Assembly: GCF_000471905.2 (NCBI RefSeq) | Contig: NW_006494789.1 | Coordinates: 4,326,787-4,390,786 of the forward strand | DNA: 64,000 bases | Direction of reading: 5' to 3' | From: Amborella trichopoda | Taxonomy: Eukaryota; Streptophyta; Magnoliopsida; Amborellales; Amborellaceae | In this document: piece after piece, positions 49,701 to 61,700 of the stretch | Numbering within the stretch: position 1 is the first letter of the stretch | Layout of the letters: every line of letters begins with the position of its first letter | Made by a program: the position numbers and the translations under genes | Notes under the pieces: model-generated | The model's input: the letters and a program-made list of their open reading frames with translations, nothing else | What the model was told of the DNA's origin: nothing | Database searches by the model: none

Positions 49701-52700
49701 ATCGCTCTATATTGCTGCTTCCCAGTAATGCGGTTGTCATGTGTACATACGGTGCGGAAATTTATTAAGGCTTTGGCCCTTGCTCTCACAGGCCTACAAC
49801 CACACACAACCGACCACACAGTTCTCCTGGCCTACAAACGTCATCCTTGGGCATCTCTCTGACCTCAACAAGGGTTGACCCACTGTAAACCCTTTTCAGT
49901 AGAGCCACATGTCCAGGGATAAAGGTTTTGGACTGACCAAGGCCATAAATCACCCATCCCATAGTTAGTCAACACGCACTCCCATAAAGTCCATATTCCA
50001 CTATAAATTATCATCTTTATAAACTCTCTAGGCCTATAAAGGCCACAAAACCCAACAAATATCTTCCCCTTGAGGATCGCTTTTTTGTTGGTTTTGATGT
50101 TGATTAAATCGATCTTTGATGTAGAACTAGTAGCAAGTGAAGAACAAGTTGGTTTTGATTTTCAAGTGGACACACCACTCTTTGATCTCGTGGGAGATCC
50201 TATCTTTGACGGTCAGCCTATTTTTGATGAGGATCCTATCCTCGATGAAGAACGAGACTTAGGGCTCCAAGAAGAATCAATAGGTTGCTAGTTTGGACAA
50301 CGAGTTAAGTGCTAGAAGTGCTTATTGCTAGGATGTTCCTCGGTTCATTCTAGGGCTGATTCTGGTGGCATTAGCATGGAAACCACATTCAAAGTGGTAA
50401 ATCCCTCGGAGACCCACAAAACTGGGTGTCTTGAAGGGCATCAAGCAATTGACATCATCTGTGGGTAGAGGGAGAGGGGGTCATGGATTTGAACTTTGCT
50501 CCTTCCATAGGCTAACTTTTGCTTTTAAATCAAAATCTATTACGACCACTCTTTTTTAAGCTATTGCAGAGCAATACGATGACTAAACCTACTTTGGCAG
50601 TTTGCTTGTCTATTTTGCTAAAATGTTCCTTTAAGTGCTAGAAAGTAGCATTTGAAATTTTAGTGTAAAATTTAGAGGAAATTTAATTTGATATTTTTTG
50701 TATCAATTCCTTAACATACATATCATGATCTGTTTCTTAAGGGTTTCTCCCTACCACCTATACTCTTAGAAAGTTGAAGGAGATTTTAGATTAGGTGCAA
50801 AATTATTTTAGCCTTCTTCAACACTCGAGGACAAGTTTGTTTTCCAGCAAGGGGATTATGATGTTGGCACATTGGACAAATTTGGGTTTCTCTTTGAGTT
50901 TTAGTTGTTGGGATTAAGAAATTTATTTTTTGTATTTCTAAGCTAGTTCTTTGGTTTCAGTAGTCTTGTAGGGATAGTTTAGGAAAGTAGTTAGGGTTGT
51001 TATTTTATTCTCTCAATGGTGGAAATATTTATTTATTCAAGGGTAAAAATGTCATTTTGCACTATATGTTTTTAGGGAAAATTACAAAACCCCCAAAACT
51101 ACACTTTTTATGTAACTTACCCCCAACTTAACTTTTTTCTCACTTTTTCCCCCAAACTATACTTTCTATGCAAAACCCCCTCAACCAAATAAAAAACAAA
51201 AAAATGCCTAAACTACCTTCCCTTACTTTTACCTTACCCACGCCTCTCTCTCCTCTATCCCACCAAAATAGGGGGCTTCGGCACCATGTAAGTGCGGTCT
51301 GGCAGTAGTGCTCCGACATTGTGTAAAGTTCGGTCCGACAGTAAGGCTCCGACACTGTGTAAAGTGCTAGCCAGCAGTAGGGCTACGGCACTGTGTAAAG
51401 TGCGGTCTGACAATCGAAAAGGGCGGTCCGGCATTTGAAAAGGGCAATCCGGCAGTTGCAAAGGGCGGTCCGGCAGTTGCAAAGGGTGGTCCGGCAGTTG
51501 CAAAAGGCGGTCTGGCAGTTGCAAAGAGCTGTTCGGCACTTGTGCGCTCCGACAATGTGATGGTGTGCTCCGGCAATGTGCTACTGGGGTCCAAAAGTCA
51601 ACGTCAAATGTCGAAAATGATTTTTGTGCACGGGAACGGCATTTCCGTCTAAAAAAAATGAACTTCTTCCCTTGGGGGGTATTTGCATAGAAAGTTTGTT
51701 TGGGGAAAAAGTGAGAGAAAAAGTTCGGTTTGGGGTAAGTTGCATATAAAGTGTGGTCTTGGGGTTTTTTTTGTAATTTTCCCATTTTTTTTTATCAGAA
51801 GTTCAATTTAATTCAAATAAGGTTTTCTTGTGGTTTAAGTTAAAGTTTTGTTATAAATAGGGGTATGTAGAGAGAGATTGGAAAAGAGTTTTGGATAATT
51901 TTTTTTTCAGAGTTTCAATTTAATTCAAATAAGGTTTTCTTGTGGTTTAAGTTACAGTTTTGTTATAAATAGGGGTTTGTAGAGAGAGATTGGAAAAGAG
52001 TTTTGGATATTGTTTGCCTTGTGGTAGACCAGAGAGCTGCAGAAGCTTGGCTTGGCAGCTTCTTTTTAATTTCCGCTTAATTTAATAAATCTTTTTCTTT
52101 TTTGTTTTGTTTTGTTTATCTATTTTTACATCGACCTCTTGTTTCTTGCAACTATAAGAAGATCACAAGTTATATGTAAGCTACAAGAAAAGTTAAATTT
52201 GAAAGGAGAAGACTAGGGGATTTCATGATTGAGAATTTGTTAAAAGATTAGGAATTTTGCTTCTTTTATGCGAAAGATCAGGAATTTGCATCTTTGCTTT
52301 TGGTGTTAGAAGCTTCCATCTCTAAATGTGGAAACTATGCATTGAATTGCATATTAGGACTGCATTAAGTTTTTTTTCTTTTTGGTCCCAATTTGTAGTT
52401 TCTTAGCATTTATCATTGCACCTAAATGTATGCAAAAGAACTTAAAAGTCAATCTTTGCAGAACAGTCCTGCTTTTCCTTGCCAGTTAGTCCAGCATAAT
52501 ATACTCCAGCATAATATACTTGATTGAAATGAGATTTATTCTAGAACCTAAAATCTTGAAATTTAATGACTGCATTGTTTCAATCTTATTAAATTTACCT
52601 CAGACAAGTGATCATATTGGTTAATTCCCCAATTCTGAATCACACAGTTAGTTTTGCTGTCTACATTAAATTTTCCTGACCAAGGAGGCTGTATTTGAAA

Positions 52701-55700
52701 TTTTGATGCAATCAGGGTATACACCCATCAATCAGAGGCGAAGTTTGGGAGTTTTTGCTTGGATGTTTTGATCCTAAGAGTACCTTTGAGGAACGTGACC
52801 ATCTGAGACAACATCGAAGGTATTTGTCTTTGTGTTTAATATTAATTCAATTTGCCGTTGGCTTTAATATTTATTCCTGCTGTTTCATTAACAGCTACGA
52901 TCCTTTGCCTTGAATTGATTGTGGTGAAGTTCCTCCCTTTTGACAACTTTATTTTAGAACCAGGGGTATTTAAACCGTAGTTTTTGGGATCGGGAACATG
53001 ACCGGGAGCGGAGGACAGTGAAATGGCAAAAGATCCGTATGATTCGGAGTGCTGTTCATACAGTGCTTATTTTAGAGGTCTAGATCCCCCAAATGTTAGG
53101 GATTGAGATCTCAACCTCTTTGGGATCTTGATTTTGACCTTTTACGATCTTGATCCAAACCTTTTGGGATCTTGCTCCAAATTTTAACCTGTGTATAATC
53201 TAGGACTATATATATTCTTTAAAGTAGAGATCTCTTTATTTATAGCTAGCAAGCAATGCAATGCATTAAAAGAATAATGGTGTTGTTAGCTAGCTATAAA
53301 GTAAGAAAATCATCAATCTAATTGTTATCTTGATCTTTAAGATTGTGATCAAGTTCCCTAATAGTGGGATCGGGGATCCATAACAATGGAGATCGAGATT
53401 CAAAGATTTAAAAATCAAGATCCCATAACGATACCTTTCCGGAGTGCTAGAGTGAGATTCTGGAGCAGGATCGTTGGGAGATCCTGACAACTATGATCTA
53501 TACTATATTGTTAAGCCTCAATGTGTTGCAAGAATAAAAGGGGGACCTATCTCTAAAGAGAACGTAGGACATGTGCTCTAGAAATATAAGGAGTTTAGGT
53601 TGAACGTTGTCATGTGTAATTTAAACAGAGAAAATCTCATATTTTAGGATAGTGAGAGATATGAGTTATCTTCTACTAGAATGTTTTTTATTTTTTTTAT
53701 TTTTGTCTCACATGAATTTTTTCAATGTAGGGCAAAGAGAGAGAGAGAGGTTACCAATAAAAGGAGAGAGAGAGAGAGAGATCGCACATAAATTTTTAGG
53801 ATGTCCTACATAGATTCACATAACTTTTAGGAAAAAATATATTAGATATTCAAGAGAGTTTTGATAAAGATGAGCTACTGTCCACCAGTCATGACCTTGA
53901 AACAAGGAGAAATTTTTTAACATTTTAGGTTGAAAACATATGTTTTGAGAAAGAGAGAGCGCCTACTATGTCATATTATTAAGAGCGAGAAAGGCCTTCC
54001 AATATTTTTGGGAAAAATAGATTTCTTTCAAGAGGAAAGAGAGTTGAAAAGATTCTAAGTGAGGGGGAGCCTACCATGCTTACTATTAGAGGGTTAACAA
54101 TAAGTTATTTGTTAATATTTGTAAAAGTTATAGATATATTTATTTAAAATTACAGTCTATACTAAATATGAAAACAACATAATCTATAGGAAAAAGTTTA
54201 TATAAGGTTGCATCCTTAAAATGTAGAATTAAAGATGCACCTCAAAAATCTGTTAGAAAAAGTTGTTTTAATGTTGAAAACTCTCTAATTGATCATCTTG
54301 GCATAGAGATCTATGAATATTAAAAAAAAAGATTTTGAGTCTTAAAAATAGTGCATCTTGCAACACATCATCTAGACCGTCTATTTTCAAGATTTTCATA
54401 TGTTTATAGATCTACTTGGTTTTAACTATTTTTAGAGTTTAAAATTTTATAATTAGATATGAAAGTAGATTTTAAAATAATCTTAAGAAGTTTTTACTCC
54501 AAAATTACATATCATGATAAAATTTAGAGGTGCGCCTTAATTGGATTGTTTAAGGTTGCAACCTTATAGAAACCACATCCTAATCTGTATAACAATAATA
54601 ATTTATTAATTAACATAGCAATATAATATATTAAATTATGTGATGTTTTAATTTATTTATAGGAAAAAAAATTTCAATATAGTAATAACAATTTTAACAT
54701 AATTATAAGAAATAAGTTAACAATTTTTACATAATTATATTCGTTCGACATAATAGTATTAATCTAATTTTAATGTGATCATATTCACATAATTAAAATT
54801 TCATAAAAGAAGGCCAACCGTATTACATGTGAAATCATTTTGATTGATTTTAAATTTATAATCATATTTATCAATAGTATTATTAATATTTATAACTATA
54901 TAACTATAACTATGGGTTGTGGTTTGCACTTAGTGTAAAATACATTTTATTTTGAAAACACCTGGAATTGATTTTGCACTTAGCGCGAGCAACAAATAAG
55001 CATTTCTTACTATGTTGCTCCAATGACAATTTTATTGAACTTAGTGCAAGGGAAGGAAAAAGTCCCACATCGGGAAAGCTAGGAAGACAAAGGCTTTATA
55101 AAAGCCATGTGCGTGCAAAGTAGGATAGCTTCATCCACGTGTGCTTGGGAAAATTGCAAAATGCTTTGATATGACCACCACGGGGCCTGTGGTTGATATT
55201 TGTACTTTTCAAAAAAAGGTGGGCCGCCTCAAATTTTGAAAAAAAAATAATGTAGCTTTTAAAAAAAAAAGTTTAACTCAATTTTTTTTAAAAAAGGGTT
55301 ATTGTTAGAACCTGTTCGCTGATGTTAAGATCGGTTTCATGACGTCAGTACCGGTACAGACTAGTAACGTGTCTGATTCGTGATGCCATATAAGTGATTC
55401 ACTGTAGCGACACGGTTGGATCTCGTTTTACTAACGGATCTGAAACAGCTCCGACGATACCCGATCTGGATTGTCCGAACCCGGATTGGAAGGATGTTCT
55501 TTTTGATCGATGAGACCCGAAGAGGTGTCAACACAAAATTAGAACTTTGGAGGGATGCTTTAGAATCTAAAGGTTTTAAAATTAGCCAGACTAAGACAGA
55601 GTACATGGAATTCAAGTTTAGTAATAATAGGAGTAGAGGTGAGGAAGTAGTTAATATTAACGGTCAAGAAATACCAAAAAGAGCACACTTTCGATAGCTT

Positions 55701-58700
55701 GGGTTAATAATCTAAGAAGGAAGATATTGCACATAGAATTAGAGATGAGTGGGCGAAATGGAGATGTGCAACTGGAGTTTTATGTGATCGCCGCATATCA
55801 ATGAAGCTGAAGGTCAAGTTATATAAGACAACTGTGTGACCAACTTTTCTTTAGAGGTTAGAATATTGGGCGGTCAAGAAACAACATAACCATAGGATGA
55901 GTGTAGTTGAGATGAGGATATTGAGATTAATGAGTGGCAAGACAAGAGGGATAGAATTCGAAATGAATACACATGAGAATTTAGTTGTGGCTCCAATAGG
56001 CGATAAGATGGGAGAAAGTAGACATAGGTGGGTTGGCTATGTGCACTGTAAATCCAGTACAACACCTGTTAGGAGGTACGAGTTAGTTCAAGTGGAACGC
56101 TAAAAAAGGGCAAGGGGTAGGCCCAAAAGAACACGGTTGGAAGTAGCGAGAAAAGATATGAGGTCTTATGACCTCACTAAGGTATGGCCCTTGATAGAGC
56201 AAAATGGCAGATCAAGATTCATGTAGTCGAGCCCAAATAATTGGGAAAAGGCTCTGAAGATGATGGTGATAATAAATTATGTTGTAATTAAAATACATTG
56301 TTGTAATTATAGTTGTTAACTATATTTATAATTTTCTTAATTATAATTACTAAAATATAATTGGGCGAATTTTAATATTATTACAAATAGTTATAGTTTT
56401 AATATTGAAAATATTTTTAGTATAACATACATTATCATCAACATCATCCAAGCGTTATCCCAATTATTTGGGGTCAGCTACACAACTGATGTTCTACCAT
56501 TCCGCTCTGACTATAATTACATTATGATTGTTACATAACATACATTTTGATAGTTATAATTTTCTAACTATAATTGCATTATAGTTTAGAATTGTAAATT
56601 ATAATTATAATTGTAAACGTGCAAAATATTTCCTTAATAGATAATATTTAATAGTAAATATAGAATATACCTTGAAGAATAAACATATAGGTCAGTTTTG
56701 GATCCCCACGTGATTCTACTCTTGATATCTCTCTACATTCTATTTTTATGGATTTCCCTTCCCTCATTTTTTAAATTCTCTCTACTTGTAGCTTTATGGA
56801 AACTCTTCCCTTTCTCCTAAAATTGGTCTGTGAAGGAAATAAAGGATTTCTCATTCTCTACTTAAAATACATTTTTTCATCCCTAAATGGTTTCAAAATG
56901 ATCTCTTTCTCTAATGTTATAGCATGGTAGGTGCCTCTCACTTATAATGAATTCTTTCAACTATATCTCCTAAATATTTTTTAGATTTTTCTTACTTTTA
57001 TTAAAATGTCCTAGTCGGTCTCTCTCTTTTGAAAAACATCATCATCATCATCATAGCCTTTTCGCAATTAATTGTGGTCAGCTACAAGAATCCTAGCCCG
57101 CCATTCTGCTCTACTGAAGACCACATCCTCAGTGAGGCCATAAGTTCCTATATCTTTTTGAATTACTTCCAATCATGTCCTTTTGCGTCTACTCCTTACC
57201 CTTTTAAGTCCTTCCACTTGAACCAACTCGCACCTCCTGACAGGTGCTGTACGTGGTCGCTGACACACATGGCCAGCCCACCTAAGTCTACTCTCTCTCA
57301 TCTTGTCTCCTATTGGTACCACACCTAAATTCTCCTGAATGGATTCATTTTGAATTCTATCCCTTCTTGTCTTGCCTACTCATCCATCTCAAATCCTCAT
57401 CTCCGCTACATTCATTCTATGGGTATATTGTTTTTTTATCTGCCCAACATTCAACCCCATAGAGCAAAGCTTGTCTCACAACTGTCTTATAGAACTTACC
57501 CTTCAGCTTCATTAGTATGCGATGATTACATAAAATTCCAGTTGTACATCTCCACTTTGCCCACCCAGCTCTATTTTTGTGTGCGACATCTTCCTTACTC
57601 TCTCCATTTTCTTGGATTATCAACCCAACATATAAAAAATGCGGTCTTTTTTGTACTTCCTGGCCGTCAATCTTAACTACTTCCTCGTCTCTACACCTAT
57701 TATTATTAAACTTGCTTTCCATATATTCTGACTTAGTCCGGCTAATTTTAAAACCTTTGGATTCTAGAGCATCCCTCTAAAGTTCTTTGTGTTGATGCCG
57801 TTTCGGGTCTCATTGATCAAAACTATGTCATCTGTGAACAACATGCAACACGGTACCTCATCCTGTAGGTGCCTAATTAAGTTGTCCATAACTAGGACAA
57901 AGAGGTAACGGGCTCAATGCTGATTTCTAATGTAGATCTTGTCATTGAAAACTCACTCGTCTCTCCACTAGTTGTTCGTATATATACTAGTTAGCGCTCC
58001 ATCAGACATATCTCTCATCAAGTTGATGTAGTGTCTGGAAACTCTTTTCTTTTCCAACACCCGTCAAATTAGATATCAAAGTACTCTATCATAAGCTTTC
58101 TCTAGATCAATAAAGACCATATAGAGGTCTTTTCCTTTCGCCTTAAACTTCTGAATCAGTTGCTTAAATAGGAAAATAGCCTCAGTTGTTGACCTTCCTG
58201 GCATAAAACCAAATTTGTTTTCTGATACACTCATTTCATTCCTTAGTCGTTGCTCAATAACTCTCTCTCAGAGCTTCATAGTATGACTCACAAGCTTGAT
58301 TTCTTGATAGTTTGCACAATTTTGTATGTCTCCTTTGTTCTTGTAAATAGTTACCACAATATTTTTCCTCCATTCGTCGGACATTTTCTTTATTCTCAAT
58401 ACCTTTTTAAAGTAAGTGTTTGCTATTGCTAGGTCGTAGGCCATAGCAAAATCTAGAACAGTGTTTCAAAAAGCGGATCGCCTAGCACCTGGGCGGCTCG
58501 CCCAGGCGGTCTAGAAAGCCTGGGTGCATCGCCCAGGCCTAGGTGGCCAAATTAGGCTGGTATTCTCGGGGGACCTGGGCGGCTGCCCCGGGCTTACGCC
58601 TTGCCCAGGGTCGGAAATGCCAGTCGTTGAGGCCATTTTTGGGTCATTTTGGGTCATTTTGTTTTAATACTAAAGGTGTAAAATTGCGGGTTTTAGTTTT

Positions 58701-61700
58701 CAAATGAACCTAAAACCCATTAGAAGCTATTTTAGAGAGAGAAAAACCCCAATTTTTTTTTTTTTACTGGGTCGCCTAGGCGTTGGGCGGCCTAGACCCC
58801 CCCGACCGCCTAGGTGCCGCCTAGTGCTTTTTGAAACATTGATCTAGAATAGTCTCACCCATCTCATTTCTTCCCGAAACCCATACCCCCATGTACTCCT
58901 TCATATCCTCTACTGTCCTTTCTTACATGACCATTTAAGTTCCTTCCTAAAAAGTTCCTCTCTCCATGTGCTATGTCTTGGACTATTCCATCTATGTCCC
59001 CTCTCAAAATTGTCTCTTAAGTCTATCATCTAATCTTACTGGTGGTGCATAAGCATTAAGCATTAATTACGATTATTATCTCTTCCCCTAATACAAGTTT
59101 AATTAATAAGAGCCTATCACCTATTCTTTTGACATTTACTACTTTATCGTTTAAATATTTGTCTATTATTATTTCTACGTCATTTCTATTATTATCCTTT
59201 CTTGTATATCAAAGTTTATAACCATCTATTTCTTTAGCTTTTTCTCCTTTCTATTTAGTTTCCCGTAGACAGGCTATGTTTACTCTCCTTCGTCTCATTG
59301 TATCCACTAACTCCATACTCTTACCTGTAAGATTTTTTACATTCCATGTGGCTAAACGAATTCTATTTTCTTGGACTTGCTTCTTTTCTTGCACTTGTCT
59401 AGGATGTTGCGAGAACCCTTGCTTATTTTTTACCGCAACCGGGCGGTGCTGCGACGCGTCGCTTCTGGGGAAAACCCTAGCTAAACCTTGCTCATTTCTC
59501 ACTGTACCTGGGGTCTGGTACATTGTGTCGCTTCTGAGGAATGCCCTAGTTACCCCTTACTCATTTCTCACTATATCCGAGTTCCGTTACAGCGCGTTGC
59601 TTCTGGGGAACGCTCTTGCATAAGCAGAAACTGTATGTTCAGGATTCATGATAAGTTTTTGCAAAATTTTACCTTGGCTGCCTACCTAACACAACCTAGC
59701 CCCTTTACTCGGACATGGGACGGGTTGAGGTAAAGTTTAAGGTCATTGGCCTTCTTAGACTATTTTTCAAAACATATGTTTTTAAATTAAAAATTTTAAG
59801 GAGGCCCTAGATGGATTCTCGTAAATTTTAGGAAAAAAATTTGTTTGAGTTACGGCCTACCAAGAGCAACATTGCAACATTGAAAGAGAGAACTTCTCAA
59901 AGTTTTATTTAAGGGCCTCTTAAAATTTGCATGTGATATTTCTCCTATTATTCTTAACAGCCCCCCCCGCCCCCCTCCCCACCAAAAAAAAAAAAAGAAA
60001 AAAAACTCTCTACCCTACATTTAAAAAACCATGCAAGACGAAAAAAATTAAAATCAACAAGAAAAATAACCACTACTTTCTCTGTTCTAAGAATATGAGA
60101 TTCTTCGTTTAAAACATATAAATGCACCTAACAATGTTTACCCAAAGTCATTACTATTTCTGGAGCACCTTCCCTACATTCTCCCTAGGGTTGTGGCCCT
60201 CCTTTATTCTTGCAAAAAGAGTCCAGCCCTTAATTGTGGCTTATTAATGTAATAGAATTGTAAATATAACTTAATGATCATTAAAATATAAGTTTTATTA
60301 TAATAGAGATAGTATTCTATATGACAACTGTAGATATAAGTATATAATAATTAAATATAATAATAATTTGTTATAATTATAAAGTATCATAATAATATTT
60401 TTGATAGTAAATATTCTTATCAAAAAAATTATTATGGTTACTTAATATATGATTATAATTATTGAGTACCTCAAAATACATAGGTTATTGATGAAAATTT
60501 CCCTTGAAAATAATAATGTTGTCTTGACTACAGATATCAGATTTATTTAATTTTAATTTTCAAGAAATAATTTGTCTAATTATCATTTTTATTATGAATT
60601 TTAAAGAAAATAATTTTATATTTTCCATTCTATTTGTGTTATTCATATTTTATGTGCTCTTTTCTATTTACTATATTTGAATATAAAACTAGTCTTTCAC
60701 TCTTTTATATTTTCCAATGTCAAATTTTTAAATTTCATTGCTTATTTATTTGCTATTTATTAAATTTTTTTTGAGGTATAAATATTAAAGTACTTTTTAG
60801 CATTATTTTTAAGAAATTGTTTATGACTAGCTTTAAATTTTTTTATGAAGAGTAATCAATTTCTCCCAGTTTTACTTTTTTATTATAATTCTGCCTACCT
60901 TTTATTGTATTAAAATATTTCTTATTCTCTAATAGGTGCTTCATGTACGTAAAGCTCCGCCGAGCAGATCTTTTTGGCCTTGAATATTTGGCTCTTCTAT
61001 TTATCCTTGCATATCTACGTGCAATGGACATAAATCCACTACTAATTTTTAAAGTCAACATACATGCATAAAATCAATCCCCTTAGTTAATATAGTGTTA
61101 AGTGACTTCTCAGATAATCGAAGATACGATTGCGTTCTGCTTCTAGGAATGTGATTCTATATATTTCTTGGTTTAGAGAAGATATTTCATACAATGAGTA
61201 ATGGGTTTAATACCTATTGAGGCAAATGAAAAATATCATTAGTTTCATTGGCTGCTTTTATCTACGAGGTACATATGATTAAGATCTTAGAAACTCCTAT
61301 TTGGCTTTTGCAAAACACTTTTCACTGGCTTGGAAACGATTGTCCATCAGATCCATCTGCAAGCAGGAATAAGTCTTCTTAATTGTGATCATGATATGTT
61401 TCCCCAAGATGAGGGGTTACAAGTGAACGTCCCCTAAACCTTGCCAATAATAGGTGCTCAGTCCAATCTGAAAACAACTAAAAATGGCAAATCATCTGGC
61501 CATCCACCGCATGCAGAACTGGGCATTGTGCAAGTGAGGGATTGTGCAAGTGAGGAATATCCACCACTTTGTACTTCTCCAAATGTATGATCTCTTGAAA
61601 TGTGCTCTCAATTCAACAAGTACCTCAATGAGCCACAAATTCATATGATAAAGCTATGGCCATCCCAATGGTATAAGTCAATGATGCTAGCTCGTCCAAT

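Larger units (their letters stand above)
47147..52132 (+). mobile_element. Element D: Ty3/Gypsy-like LTR element, internally deleted, in intron 2 (fossil)
   Basis: The 5' LTR (47147-47580) is followed by TGGGATCAAAGCAGAC, a degenerate initiator tRNA-Met primer site. The 3' LTR (50862-52132) is preceded by CTCGAGGACAAG and the polypurine tract AAGGGGATTATGA, a pattern frequent at the 3' end of plant Ty3/Gypsy elements. The LTRs match in start (...ATTTGGGTTTCTCTTTG), TATA region (TTATAAATA) and end (ACATC). The 3.3-kb interior shows no reverse transcriptase or integrase. The element is broken and old, and runs in the same direction as the host gene. The 3' LTR was later enlarged by a Mutator-like MITE and a tandem duplication. 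Confidence 0.72.
50862..52132 (+). repeat. Element D 3' LTR, enlarged
   Basis: It starts TGTTGGCACATTGG after the polypurine tract and ends near ACATC at 52132. Removing the 709-bp insertion and one 112-bp duplicate leaves about 440 bp, in line with the 434-bp 5' LTR. Confidence 0.7.

Noticed and set aside
50483-50492. B-box-like GTTCAAATCC on the minus strand
   Set aside because: No A box at a proper distance and no tRNA fold; likely chance.
51255-51785. 176-codon minus-strand frame with QLPDRPL heptads
   Set aside because: It spans exactly a Mutator-like MITE and its 21-bp array; no homologue known and no start context.
60843-61061. 72-codon basic minus-strand frame
   Set aside because: Isolated in AT-rich intron, no recognised domain; likely chance.
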